DNA of 64,000 nt from JADKBO01 sp965230345 (GTDB lineage Bacteria; Bacteroidota; Bacteroidia; Chitinophagales; Saprospiraceae), in contig CBDDKR010000002.1 of the NCBI GenBank assembly GCA_965230345.1, positions 310,001 through 374,000 on the forward strand, written 5' to 3'. How positions within the stretch are numbered: position 1 is the first letter of the stretch; every line of letters begins with the position of its first letter. Below the pieces are notes generated by a model. It was not told the origin of the DNA and ran no database searches. It was given only the letters and a program-made list of their open reading frames with translations. The position numbers and the translations under genes are program-made. This document shows, one piece after another, positions 52,616-62,638 of this stretch.

Positions 52616-55156
52616 ATGAGAATATCCTCAATTCTTCTTATAGTTTTCTCTTTTCTTGGCATAAATAATTCTTATAGCCAGATCTTGACACCAGTCAAAT
52701 GGGCATTTGATGTTGAACAAATAAGTCCAGATGAATACAATCTTATTTATACCGCAACCATCGATAAAAACTGGAACGTATATTCCCAATTTACAGGAGA
52801 AGGAGGACCAGTACCAACGGAAATCACTTATGACAACAAAGATGGTATCGAGTTACTGGGCAAATCCACTGAAAAAGGATACAAAAAAGAAGGACCGGAC
52901 CCGTTATTTGATAATGTCAATGTGATTAAGTATTTGGACAAAGAACCATTTATCATTACACAAAAAATAAAAGTCCTAGATGCATCAAAACCTATAGTCG
53001 GATACCTAACTTATATGACTTGTGATAGCAAGAGATGCCTCCCTCCAGAAGATGTAGATTTCACATTCAATATAGGAAGTACTGGAAATGAAACAGCAGC
53101 GACCGGGCAACCAACAACAGCAGAAAGTAATACTTCTACAAGTATTGTTCTGAATACATCGAACTCAGAATTAATGGAAAATGAGCAGGCCGAAGGCAAT
53201 AATGGGATGTTGGATCCTGTAAAGTGGACTATTGAAAACATCGAAAATGAAAACGGGGAAAATGAACTCGTATTTACTGCGACGATCGAGAAAGGGTGGA
53301 ATGTATACTCACAACATACAAGTGATGATGGACCTGTGCCTACTGAAATTATTTATGAAAATAAAGATGGAATTGAGTTTGCTGGCGATTCAGAAGAATT
53401 TGGGTATAAAAAAGAGGGACCAGATCCTCTATTTGAAGGAGTAAATGTTATAAAATATTTAGATAAAGAACCCTTTGTAATTAAGCAAAAATATAAGCTC
53501 AACGACAAGACCAAACCATTAACAGGATACCTTACTTACATGACATGTAATGACAAGACATGTCTTCCTCCACAAGATGTAGAATTTGCTTTTTATCAAC
53601 CTCAAAGTGCACTCACTGCGAATGCTGGAGACTTGGTAAAATTAGATGGAAACGTAATCGACCAATTTGTTCCTTCTCTTAATGAAGGATTTAAAAATCC
53701 CGTGGCTAATTGTGGTGCCAAGGTCGAAGAAAACCAAGGATTTCTGTGGACATTCCTATTTGGCTTTATCGGTGGATTATTTGCTCTTTTGACGCCATGT
53801 GTTTTTCCAATGATTCCTATTACGGTAAGTTTCTTTACTAAAGATACTAAGAGAAAGGGTTGGGTAAATGGTTTGATTTATGGATTGTCAATAATTGGAA
53901 TATATGTTGCTATCGGCTTAGTAATTACTTCAGTCTTTGGACCTGAAGCTCTAAATAGACTTTCGACAAACTGGATAGCCAACACACTATTCTTCATCAT
54001 ATTTATATTCTTTGCATTTTCATTCTTTGGGTTTTATGAAATCACCTTACCAAGTTCGTGGAGTACGAAAAGTGATCAAATGGCGGATAAAGGTGGATTA
54101 CTTGGAATATTTTTCATGGCATTCACTCTAGCCTTAGTTTCCTTCTCTTGTACTGGACCAATTATTGGAACTGCTCTTGTTGAAGCTGCTTCAACAGGTT
54201 CCTATCTAGGACCATTTTTAGTAATGTTTGGCTTTTCGTTGGCATTGGCTCTTCCATTTGGATTATTCGCTGCATTTCCAGCATGGCTTAACTCGCTTCC
54301 TAGATCTGGGTCATGGATGAACTCGGTTAAAGTTGTTTTAGGATTCTTAGAGTTGGCATTAGCATTCAAATTTTTGTCAGTTGCAGATATGACGAATCAT
54401 TGGGGACTATTGAAATATGAATTATTCCTTGGGGTATGGGTAGTTGTATTCTTTGGAATGACATTATACCTATTTGGTTTTATTAAATTTCCTCACGACA
54501 GTCCTCTTAAAAAGCTATCCATTACTCGAAAGATTATCGGGTCATTGGCAGCAGCATTCACCATCTATTTGGCTACAGGATTTATGTTTAATGATGTTAC
54601 TAAAAGCTACAATGCCTTGTCATTGATGAGTGGATTAGCACCTCCAGCACATTATAATTTCTTCCTTGAAGAACCAGAAGTTGACCCAACAATTAAGGCT
54701 AAATATATGTCTTATACCAAATGTGCTAACAACATTAATTGCTTTAAAGACTATTATGATGGCTTGGCATATGCTAAAGAGAATAACAAACCAATCTTGT
54801 TAGATTTTACAGGTTATGGGTGTGTAAACTGTAGAAAAACGGAAGAACATATTTGGATCGACGAAAACATTAGGAAGAAGCTGAACGACGATATGGTATT
54901 GATCTCTCTTTATGTTGATGATGATAAAAAATTGGAAGATGTTCTAATTTCTAAGTCTAGAAACAAAAAACTTAGAGATATTGGTGATAAATGGGCTGAT
55001 TTCCAAATCATAAATTTCGAGCAGAATAGTCAACCTTTATACATTATGCTTTCTCCAGACGAAAAAGTATTAACAACACCAAGAGGATATGAAGAAGGCA
55101 TTCAAGAATATGATGATTATCTTAACTGCGGATTAAAAGGATTTAGTAAAAGTTAG
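52616..55156 (+). CDS. dsbD: DsbD with duplicated N-terminal domain
   Basis: The ATG at 52616 gives a signal peptide (MRISSILLIVFSFLGINNSYSQ) and 846 residues; an upstream extension overlaps the preceding gene. Two DsbD-alpha domains (about 24-150, 205-330; each with MTC...CLPP) precede the eight-helix membrane domain (about 375-665, with LLTPCVFPMIPI and SCTGPIIGTAL) and a C-terminal thioredoxin domain with FTGYGCVNCRKTE (CxxC). The protein moves electrons from cytoplasmic thioredoxin to periplasmic disulphide reductases. Confidence 0.93.
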   Translation: MRISSILLIVFSFLGINNSYSQILTPVKWAFDVEQISPDEYNLIYTATIDKNWNVYSQFTGEGGPVPTEITYDNKDGIELLGKSTEKGYKKEGPDPLFDNVNVIKYLDKEPFIITQKIKVLDASKPIVGYLTYMTCDSKRCLPPEDVDFTFNIGSTGNETAATGQPTTAESNTSTSIVLNTSNSELMENEQAEGNNGMLDPVKWTIENIENENGENELVFTATIEKGWNVYSQHTSDDGPVPTEIIYENKDGIEFAGDSEEFGYKKEGPDPLFEGVNVIKYLDKEPFVIKQKYKLNDKTKPLTGYLTYMTCNDKTCLPPQDVEFAFYQPQSALTANAGDLVKLDGNVIDQFVPSLNEGFKNPVANCGAKVEENQGFLWTFLFGFIGGLFALLTPCVFPMIPITVSFFTKDTKRKGWVNGLIYGLSIIGIYVAIGLVITSVFGPEALNRLSTNWIANTLFFIIFIFFAFSFFGFYEITLPSSWSTKSDQMADKGGLLGIFFMAFTLALVSFSCTGPIIGTALVEAASTGSYLGPFLVMFGFSLALALPFGLFAAFPAWLNSLPRSGSWMNSVKVVLGFLELALAFKFLSVADMTNHWGLLKYELFLGVWVVVFFGMTLYLFGFIKFPHDSPLKKLSITRKIIGSLAAAFTIYLATGFMFNDVTKSYNALSLMSGLAPPAHYNFFLEEPEVDPTIKAKYMSYTKCANNINCFKDYYDGLAYAKENNKPILLDFTGYGCVNCRKTEEHIWIDENIRKKLNDDMVLISLYVDDDKKLEDVLISKSRNKKLRDIGDKWADFQIINFEQNSQPLYIMLSPDEKVLTTPRGYEEGIQEYDDYLNCGLKGFSKS

Positions 55157-55177
55157 GTTCAAATTGATAGAATAATA

Positions 55178-55224
55178 AAAGAGAAAAAGTCGAGTAATTA
55201 TTAATTACTCGACTTTTTCTCTTT
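55178..55224. terminator. 23-bp perfect inverted repeat, terminator for both directions
   Basis: Perfect 23-base arms meet at one base. It follows the dsbD stop by 21 bases and contains the last seven codons and stop of the GT4 gene on the minus strand. A- and T-rich sides give U-tracts in both directions. Confidence 0.85.
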
Positions 55225-56322
55225 ATACAATTTCAATAATTCTTCATAGATTATATTTGCTGTTCTATCCCAACTAAAATGAGTTAACCTCTTATATCCC
55301 CTTTTTATTAGGTCCAGTCTTATTTTTTCATCCTTATAAACTTTTAGCATAGCATCTCCAATATCCAAGGGTGAACTTGGATCCACCAATAATGCTGCAT
55401 CACCAGCAACTTCTGGCATAGACGAAATATTAGACGTAATTACAGGGACTCCTTGAGACATAGCTTCCAATAAAGGTATTCCAAAACCTTCAAACCATGA
55501 CACATAAGTCAATGCTACAGCTCGCTTCAGTATTTCATTTAATTCAGCATCACGAATATTTGAAAGATGTACTACGCTCCCCATATCAATCAAATCATTC
55601 ATCATCATAATGATTGGATCATCCAATTGATAAATGCGTCCAACAAGAACCAATTTCAGGTTTGGTTCTTGCTCGATTACATTATAAAAAGCCTTAAGTA
55701 GGTTTCCAATATTCTTTCTATTGTTCAGAGAACCTATATAGATAAAATACTCTACATCATTTAATTCACCAAAAGTAAACTCTCCACTATTTAACCGTTC
55801 AGGACAAGCATTATAGGCTACAGTTATATCCTTCGATTCGAGGTCAAAATGCTTAAGAACATCTTGTTTCACTTCATTACTAACAGTAAAAATATGATTC
55901 GCCCGTTTAACAAACCTCGGTGTAAAATATTTATAATACATTCTGTTCACCCAAGACATGTGGTTAGGATAGGACAAATAAGCTAGATCGTGAATAACAA
56001 GGGCAGTTGGAACTTTCGAACGAAGGGACAAGAAATTATCTGTTGAAAGAAAAACGTCAACTTTATGGCCCCCTAATGCCTTTCTCAACCCTAATTCGAA
56101 CCATAAAACGAACAAAACAGGATGTCTGGCGGGAGGGTTTACAACTACTCCTTTAGCATTTGGAAAGTCTACATATTTCTTTGAATAGTCACGGTCGAAA
56201 AAAAGTATGAATTCATCTTCTGGATGGGAGGAAATAATTCTCTTGACGTTTTCCCAAGTATACCTTCCCATGCCTTCGAGTATATCACTATGCAAAAATC
56301 TTGCATTGACACCTACTCTCAT
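55201..56322 (-). CDS. GT4-family glycosyltransferase
   Basis: The ATG at 56322 shares one base with the HIT stop; it gives 373 residues beginning MRVGVNARFL, the usual family start. A GT-B fold is seen: N-terminal domain to about 175, then FIYIGSLNNRKN, and the donor motif WFEGFGIPLLEAMSQGVPV (E-x7-E). It likely builds cell-surface polysaccharide; donor and acceptor are unknown. The 3' end lies in the terminator. Confidence 0.88.
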   Translation of the reverse strand: MRVGVNARFLHSDILEGMGRYTWENVKRIISSHPEDEFILFFDRDYSKKYVDFPNAKGVVVNPPARHPVLFVLWFELGLRKALGGHKVDVFLSTDNFLSLRSKVPTALVIHDLAYLSYPNHMSWVNRMYYKYFTPRFVKRANHIFTVSNEVKQDVLKHFDLESKDITVAYNACPERLNSGEFTFGELNDVEYFIYIGSLNNRKNIGNLLKAFYNVIEQEPNLKLVLVGRIYQLDDPIIMMMNDLIDMGSVVHLSNIRDAELNEILKRAVALTYVSWFEGFGIPLLEAMSQGVPVITSNISSMPEVAGDAALLVDPSSPLDIGDAMLKVYKDEKIRLDLIKRGYKRLTHFSWDRTANIIYEELLKLYKEKKSSN

Positions 56323-56720
56323 TACAATTCTACTTTGGCTGCAATTCTTTGAGCTATGTTCTCCATTTCTTCTTTTGTACAAGAAACTTTTACATTAGAA
56401 AAATTTAGGTCGTGTACGCCATTAATAGGTACTAAATGAATATGAGCATGAGGTACCTCCAATCCAATAATTGACATTCCAATACGCTCACATTCTATTT
56501 CTAACTTTATAGCCTTTGCAACTCGCTTAGCAAATAGTACCAATTCTGATATAAGATCGTCATCAATATCGAAAAAATAATCTATTTCTTCTTTAGGAAT
56601 TACCAAACAATGCCCTTTCTTCAAAGGATTAATATCTAAAAAGGCCAAGAACTTTTCAGATTCCGCAATCTTGAAACAAGGGATTTCTCCATTAACAATT
56701 TTGGTAAAAATACTCGACAT
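56322..56720 (-). CDS. HIT-family hydrolase
   Basis: The 132-residue protein carries the histidine triad PHAHIHLVP near residue 97 and the family opening IFTKIVNGEIPCFKIAE. HIT proteins hydrolyse nucleoside phosphoramidates or AppppA-like substrates. The stop and start codons overlap by one base with the genes on both sides (TAATG), so greA-HIT-GT4 form one coupled operon. Confidence 0.92.
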   Translation of the reverse strand: MSSIFTKIVNGEIPCFKIAESEKFLAFLDINPLKKGHCLVIPKEEIDYFFDIDDDLISELVLFAKRVAKAIKLEIECERIGMSIIGLEVPHAHIHLVPINGVHDLNFSNVKVSCTKEEMENIAQRIAAKVEL

Positions 56721-57196
56721 TACACTAGACTTATATCAACAATTTCAAAGTCAATTGGTCCACGCGGGGTTTGAATCTGGGCAATATCACCAACAACCTT
56801 ACCAAGTAATCCCTGACCTATTGGTGAGTTCACAGATATTTTTTTCTCCTTTAAATTCGCTTCAGACTCTGAAACCAATTTATAAGTCATTGTCGCACTA
56901 TTCTTAACATTCTTTATCGTTACTGATGATAGAATGGTAACTTTTGAACCATCTAGTTCATCCTCACTAATGATTCTAACATTAGCTAAGTTCTTTTCAA
57001 GATCATTTATTTTCATCTCAAGCATGCCTTGAGCATCCTTGGCAGCATCGTATTCGGCATTTTCTGACAAATCTCCCTTTTCTCTAGCTTCTGCAATCGC
57101 TTTCGCAACAACCTCACGACCTTTTGTCTTCATCAAATCAAGCTCTGCTTTAACCTTGTCGTACCCTTCTTGGGTCATGTACGAAATATTTGACAT
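56720..57196 (-). CDS. greA: Transcription elongation factor GreA
   Basis: The ATG at 57196 gives 158 residues with an N-terminal coiled coil (MTQEGYDKVKAELDLM...AREKGDLSENAEYDAAKDAQ) and a C-terminal globular domain with VNSPIGQGLLGKVVGD. It inserts into the RNA polymerase channel and rescues arrested complexes. It is the first gene of the greA-HIT-GT4 operon. Confidence 0.95.
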   Translation of the reverse strand: MSNISYMTQEGYDKVKAELDLMKTKGREVVAKAIAEAREKGDLSENAEYDAAKDAQGMLEMKINDLEKNLANVRIISEDELDGSKVTILSSVTIKNVKNSATMTYKLVSESEANLKEKKISVNSPIGQGLLGKVVGDIAQIQTPRGPIDFEIVDISLV

Positions 57197-57218
57197 AATC
57201 TTATCTTTTATTAAAAAC

Positions 57219-57254
57219 AATGAACGTTCCTATCCAAAGGATAGAAACGTCATT
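57219..57254 (-). terminator. Terminator after the PorV-like gene
   Basis: AATGAACGTTCCTATCC pairs with GGATAGAAACGTCATT around AAA, with one mismatch and one bulge. In the minus direction the stem is followed by GTTTTTAAT. It separates the porV-like transcript from greA. Confidence 0.7.
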
Positions 57255-57289
57255 AATCTTATCTTAGTTCAATAAATATCTAAATTCTA

Positions 57290-58357
57290 CTAGAATAGAA
57301 ATCTCACACCCAAGTTATGTGTACCATCAAATGGATCTGTAGCTCTATAAGCGTAGTCCAATGCAACCTTTTGATTTTTATTCTTTTTACTTATTGGGAG
57401 TATAGCAGAAAATCCAGCTGCCAATCCTGTATAAATATCATCTTCAAAAGCAGTATCACCAGATCCTAAGTTATATTTATAAGCTGCTCTAATTTGAAAC
57501 ATATTTTTATAACTAAACTCTGCACCTGCACCAATCTGATCTTGAGAAAAAGCATTTGATGTAAAGTTTCCAAGTACTCTTACATAGTTTTTCTCTGATA
57601 AATAAAAATCATAAGAAAGTCCAAGGTTCAAAGTAGAAGGCATTTCAAACTCTTGCGCTCTTTGCTCAACAGTCAAAAAGTATTCATTACCACTAACTGT
57701 TGGATCTGGATTTACCGCACGAATACTTAATCCTTGACCCTTAAATTTCAAAGGAGATCCGGTATTCCTTAAAGAAATTCCTAATCTAAAATTATCCTTA
57801 GGTCCTGACACATACTGCACTCCAGCATCTATTGCCAAGCCAAAAGCAGTTACACTAGGTAAAGCTTCAGAAACTCCTCTAACTAAAAGACCAACAGATA
57901 TTTTATTATCGTACAAATAAGAATACCCAAGACCAATGTTGAAAAAATTTGGCGAATACGTTCCACCTGTCCCATCGGGTTGACTTTCTGTAGTGATATC
58001 AATTTCGCCAAAATTAAGAGACATTAATGAAACACCCAATGTCCCATTCTTTCCAACTTTAGTTGCAAAAGCTCCAGAATTAATAGAAAGTCCAGTGCCG
58101 CTATATAACTGAGTATGAGCCAGAGCCAATTCTCCATTGTTAATACGGCTTAATCCAGCCACATTTAGTCTCATAGCCTCAACTCCAGAAACACATGCAG
58201 TGTTCAAAGAATGAAATCCAGAACTAACTGCCCAAGGGTTCATTAGCAACTCACTTGCACCAGCTTCACCTTGTCGATCTGGATTTCCAGCTTCAGCAGA
58301 TACAAAGCCTAAAAGTAAAAATGCTATAAAGTATATTTTGTAAAATTTATTTTCCAT
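57290..58357 (-). CDS. PorV/PorQ-family outer-membrane protein
   Basis: The ATG at 58357 gives 355 residues with a signal peptide (1-22, ...FVSAEA). Family features are GASELLMNPWAVSSGFHSLN, NVAGLSRI and a beta-barrel ending GVRFLF. In T9SS, PorV-type barrels bind cargo sorting sequences and hand them to the attachment machinery. It is the third gene of the TonB receptor-T9SS cargo transcript; a perfect palindrome separates it from the cargo gene. Confidence 0.82.
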   Translation of the reverse strand: MENKFYKIYFIAFLLLGFVSAEAGNPDRQGEAGASELLMNPWAVSSGFHSLNTACVSGVEAMRLNVAGLSRINNGELALAHTQLYSGTGLSINSGAFATKVGKNGTLGVSLMSLNFGEIDITTESQPDGTGGTYSPNFFNIGLGYSYLYDNKISVGLLVRGVSEALPSVTAFGLAIDAGVQYVSGPKDNFRLGISLRNTGSPLKFKGQGLSIRAVNPDPTVSGNEYFLTVEQRAQEFEMPSTLNLGLSYDFYLSEKNYVRVLGNFTSNAFSQDQIGAGAEFSYKNMFQIRAAYKYNLGSGDTAFEDDIYTGLAAGFSAILPISKKNKNQKVALDYAYRATDPFDGTHNLGVRFLF

Positions 58358-58386
58358 TTTAAATATATTAATCATACACCAAAAAG

Positions 58387-58416
58387 GACTACAAGTTCGA
58401 TATCGAACTTGTAGTC
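58387..58416 (-). terminator. 30-bp loop-less palindrome between cargo and PorV-like genes
   Basis: GACTACAAGTTCGAT followed directly by ATCGAACTTGTAGTC; then CCTTTTT on the minus strand. It lies in the 68-base gap between two co-directional genes. It can work as an intra-operon terminator that sets the amount of PorV-like protein. Confidence 0.65.
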
Positions 58417-58425
58417 AATTAATTC

Positions 58426-61400
58426 TTATAGTCCAGTAGGATCAAACTGTCTATTAACTCCAAACCATTTTATCACTCTCTCTTCTCCTAAATCTGGAGC
58501 GATGATATGGAATAAATAAACTCCTGATGAAACTGGTATACCCTTGGAGTTTTTCAAATCCCACTCCAGAGAAGGATTAGTTTGACTAAACCCTATAGTA
58601 TTTGTAGCATCAGTTTTAATCATTCTAGATTCAGATCTATCATAACCTCTAATGAATTTCCCATCTAATGTATAGATATTCACAATGGCTCTATCTGGTA
58701 AATTTGTAACCTTTATTCGATTAACCAATTCTGTATTTTCATAAGAAGAATAAGCATAATATGGATTTGGAACTACATTTACATTTTCCAATGCTCCTTC
58801 ATACTCTTCTTCAGTAAGATCTACTGCTTCTTTTCCAACAAATTCAAATTCGTAAACTGCAGGTTCTTCTAATGCATTACACTTATTGATATCAGATAAA
58901 TCAGTAATAGCAATTTCATTACCAAAACGATTGCTTACACGCAGTTTAATTGAAAGATCAGCAGGTACCAATCCATCTTCTATAGATAACATAGGACTTG
59001 CCACAGAACCCATCGCGATTCCAGCCCAAGTAATGGCATTTACTTTCTTAAAATCTTTAGAAGTCTTACCATATTCTTTAGCTAAATCTTCACACCCATC
59101 GTATACTGTTCTTGTAACAAATACCATATGATGACCTCCTAAAACAATATTGGCAAATTCAGCTTGATTTTCGGCATCACCTAATAGTTGTGGAGTTGGA
59201 TTGAAAATCATGTCTGTTGCAATATTTTCAGTTCCATCATTTAAATATTGAGCCAAACTATCGCTACCAGGATTCATGTTGTAAATAGTGTTCTCCCCGA
59301 AGAAGATGTTCAATCTCTGGCCCGTTTCAACATCAACAGCGTAACCAGGGAACCAAGAGAACCCTTCCGTTCCAGAACCATCTGGTTTGCCATCCTTTCC
59401 AATCGATTCTTTAGGCATCAAATCAAATTGCTTAGTTCCGTTCTCCGTTTCACTACCTAAAACGTCGTAATGATAAGGATTAGCTGATTCGACAACTATA
59501 CATCTACTCCATAAGTCTTTATCGGATGTAAATACAATATCTACATTGTTCAACATTTCTAATCCAATATTCCCAGTGTTTCTAGCAAATATCAATGTAT
59601 TGCCTTCTCTTGCACCAGGAGAAATATATGGAGGAACATCAGCATTCGCACCATCTAAAGTTACAACACGTGCACCATAATAAGGAACAAATGCTCCTAC
59701 TCCAAGTCTTTCGTATTCCTTATCAGGATCCTCCAATAAACCATTTTCGTAAATGGTTAATACATTGTTAGGGTCAAACTGTGGTTGATTACCTCCATTA
59801 ACTCCAGCGACAAATGCTTGGAAAACTGCCTCTTGTAATGGACCACCACCAGATTGAACAGGAACATACCATGGGTTAATAACATCTTCAGTTACAATTG
59901 ACTGGCCAACACTACCATTGGCAGAAGTTGTCATCGCTCCAGGCTCTTCACCATTAGCTATTTCAATAGAGAATCCTTCTCTTTCAATAATTTGTTCATT
60001 AACTTCTTCTAAAGTTCTCTTGGAAGCTATAGTGTCATTACTTACGGTTTCAATTAATATCCATGTTGCTCCGTCTTCTAATGCACAAACCTTACTAGCA
60101 TCATTAAATTCTCCGATTATTTCCAATCTATACTTCTTATTCTTAATCTCAAATGGATTAAAAACCTTAACTTCAAATGGTCCTGCACCTTCTTCATACT
60201 TAATGGTACCATCATAATCTGCTGATAGCATTCGTTCAGCTTCACCCTCTTTTAGATCCAAGAAATTACCATTATTACCTTGACCAGAGATTCTTGTTAT
60301 TGCAGCACCATCGGCATATTTTGCATTCAAATTCTCATAGATTATCGGTCTAGGAGTTAATGAATAAACTTGAACATTATCTCTACCTTCAATATAAGTT
60401 CTTCTTTGCCCAATCTCAGATTCGGAGTTGAAATTCCGCCAATTGTTATATCCATAAGACAATACCATAAAATGGTAAGTTTTATGATTAATCAATCTTC
60501 TATCACTTGTTGGAGAGAATTGATCTTCTAAAACTTGGAAAGTTCTTGAAAGTCCCTCATCTGCACCATCTACCTCTCTAGTAAAACTCCAAATCCTATC
60601 TGTAGGGTCAAATGGATTCAGGCTTGATGTCCAATTGAAACACTCTGCAACACCATTTTTAATATCAGTTTGATACACCAATCTTGCCTTTTCTATATTG
60701 TCTAATTCCTGACCAGTGACACCAGCATTAGCCAATTGATAAATTTTATAACCTTCAAAATTATATGTATCATCATCACCAGGCTCACCAGAAAACCCTT
60801 GATCTGGCTCTTCATACTCTTCATTAAAGTTGTTGAATTTTTTAGAATTTGAAAGAGTTAAAATCAATTCTCTATCCAATTCTATTCCACACATATCTGG
60901 AGCCGCAGGACCATCAGTAATATCAAAACAATTATCAAATAAAGCCTGAGCAACATCATCAGCACTTCTTATCCTATCTAAACTTGGACATGGATAATCG
61001 ATGTCTGGTACCCATACAACACCAACTATTAATTCATTCAATGCACCCTTTTGCAACAATAATGGACCTGTAGCTTGCAATGTACGAGTATCAACATTTG
61101 ATACCCCCGTATTACACATTGACCATCCATTCGGATCATCAGGTGCATCACTATACATATACCTTACTGAATCCATGCTACTTGGATCGTATCCAGAGCC
61201 ACCAAATGTAATTGGAACACCAGTTCTCCATAACCCACGCATGTTGTTGTAAAACTGAACATCCTGAGTCTCAGGATCACAAGTCGCTGGATCAGGAGGA
61301 TTAGAACTACAATTAAATGTAAAGACACAAGACGTCATTCCTAATTCCACCAAAGTATCTACTAATCCAGTACCTTCCTCTGGCTCTTCCAATATTACAT

Positions 61401-62598
61401 TTCCTAACGTGTCCTTAACAATGTTACCATCAATATCTCTTTTAAAGACTCTAGGACCACGAGGGCCTCTAAAGTAATCCGTACCCACAATTGGTACATT
61501 AAATTGATATGTATTAATAGCTCCACAGTTAGGTCCATTATTTCCATCTACATCATCTTCGTTGTATGTATATGCCAAACTCCGAGGTTTCCCAGAAGCG
61601 TCCAAAGTATTGTCACAACCAGAGAAGTCATCAAATGGACATCCCAAATCTGGATCTACCCACATTGCAAAATAACAATCAATTAAGTCTTCGTCTGCTT
61701 TATTTAATAACCGATATCTTTGAAAAGTCATATCGTTAATTTCATCATTCGTAGCATAAGCAAATGCTTGTACTTGAACTTCCATCTGTATGGCGTCGCC
61801 CGCAGTTAACCTATGGGGTCCACCATTATCATTGTACACCCAAAAATACATCTGATCAGGGATCAACTCAATTGCTTTTTTCCGTGCCTTATCTTTATTC
61901 TCCTCATCACATCCTTCAATTTGAATTGTTGGAAAATCACCAGTTAGAGGATCATAAACTCCATCACCTAATTCATCATAAAATGCACCTAATGGCTGAT
62001 CAGGCAAATCAAAATCATATTTTTCCCTCCAATATGGATTACCTTGACCAGGCCAATATTTTACGGCATCAGGAATTGAGTCAACACTATAGTTTTCCCT
62101 TAGTTCTTCCCAATCACGAACCGCCTTCTTAGCATCAATCGCTTCTACAATGAAGAATTGATCCCAATTCTTACAAATAGGAGCGTCTGTCGCACCCATT
62201 TCATCCAATGGACCAGGATACCAATCGAAATTGGATGTCAAACTTCTGTAAGTTACACCAGCCAATTTTAAATTTCCTGCACGAGTTGTTCCACCTACCC
62301 ATACTCCACCAGCAAAAATGGACGACACAGGTAATTCACCTTCAGCAGGCTTAGGAACGATATACAACCCTTCGTCCCTGTTCCACCAAACATCACCACC
62401 AGTAGAAAGACGTGCTCGAACATTGTTGATGTCCATATCTCTTTCGGCAATACCAGGTTGACAATCCTCACGTAAGTTTGTTTTGTCCTTTTCAACATTA
62501 TTCTTCTTGTTTCCATTTTTTGGTCCAACATGAGCATGTAGACCCATCGAAACAGACATCAAGAGAACAAATAAAAATGATTTATTAATTAATTTCAT
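58426..62598 (-). CDS. Large T9SS-type surface protein
   Basis: The 1390-residue product has a signal peptide (1-22, ...SMGLHA), an N-terminal beta region (DVWWNRDEGLYIVPKPAEG, SIFAGGVWVGG), an aspartate-rich middle with possible calcium loops, and a C-terminal sorting-like domain (about 1270-1390: NVVPNPYYAYSSYE...LPDRAIVNIYTLDGKFI...GVYLFHI). That C-terminus is a T9SS/FlgD-like fold. It lies between the TonB-dependent receptor and PorV-like genes; the set appears to form an outer-membrane export/attachment module. The ligand is not known. Confidence 0.78.
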   Translation of the reverse strand: MKLINKSFLFVLLMSVSMGLHAHVGPKNGNKKNNVEKDKTNLREDCQPGIAERDMDINNVRARLSTGGDVWWNRDEGLYIVPKPAEGELPVSSIFAGGVWVGGTTRAGNLKLAGVTYRSLTSNFDWYPGPLDEMGATDAPICKNWDQFFIVEAIDAKKAVRDWEELRENYSVDSIPDAVKYWPGQGNPYWREKYDFDLPDQPLGAFYDELGDGVYDPLTGDFPTIQIEGCDEENKDKARKKAIELIPDQMYFWVYNDNGGPHRLTAGDAIQMEVQVQAFAYATNDEINDMTFQRYRLLNKADEDLIDCYFAMWVDPDLGCPFDDFSGCDNTLDASGKPRSLAYTYNEDDVDGNNGPNCGAINTYQFNVPIVGTDYFRGPRGPRVFKRDIDGNIVKDTLGNVILEEPEEGTGLVDTLVELGMTSCVFTFNCSSNPPDPATCDPETQDVQFYNNMRGLWRTGVPITFGGSGYDPSSMDSVRYMYSDAPDDPNGWSMCNTGVSNVDTRTLQATGPLLLQKGALNELIVGVVWVPDIDYPCPSLDRIRSADDVAQALFDNCFDITDGPAAPDMCGIELDRELILTLSNSKKFNNFNEEYEEPDQGFSGEPGDDDTYNFEGYKIYQLANAGVTGQELDNIEKARLVYQTDIKNGVAECFNWTSSLNPFDPTDRIWSFTREVDGADEGLSRTFQVLEDQFSPTSDRRLINHKTYHFMVLSYGYNNWRNFNSESEIGQRRTYIEGRDNVQVYSLTPRPIIYENLNAKYADGAAITRISGQGNNGNFLDLKEGEAERMLSADYDGTIKYEEGAGPFEVKVFNPFEIKNKKYRLEIIGEFNDASKVCALEDGATWILIETVSNDTIASKRTLEEVNEQIIEREGFSIEIANGEEPGAMTTSANGSVGQSIVTEDVINPWYVPVQSGGGPLQEAVFQAFVAGVNGGNQPQFDPNNVLTIYENGLLEDPDKEYERLGVGAFVPYYGARVVTLDGANADVPPYISPGAREGNTLIFARNTGNIGLEMLNNVDIVFTSDKDLWSRCIVVESANPYHYDVLGSETENGTKQFDLMPKESIGKDGKPDGSGTEGFSWFPGYAVDVETGQRLNIFFGENTIYNMNPGSDSLAQYLNDGTENIATDMIFNPTPQLLGDAENQAEFANIVLGGHHMVFVTRTVYDGCEDLAKEYGKTSKDFKKVNAITWAGIAMGSVASPMLSIEDGLVPADLSIKLRVSNRFGNEIAITDLSDINKCNALEEPAVYEFEFVGKEAVDLTEEEYEGALENVNVVPNPYYAYSSYENTELVNRIKVTNLPDRAIVNIYTLDGKFIRGYDRSESRMIKTDATNTIGFSQTNPSLEWDLKNSKGIPVSSGVYLFHIIAPDLGEERVIKWFGVNRQFDPTGL

Positions 62599-62638
62599 TT
62601 GTTTAAATTTTATATTCTTAAGCTAGGCTCAAATATTA

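Noticed and set aside
58387..58416. Palindrome as an insertion-sequence end
   Set aside because: No transposase or target duplication is nearby, and the T-run fits a terminator.
61764..62132. Plus-strand frame of 122 codons
   Set aside because: It is antisense to the 1390-residue T9SS-type gene.
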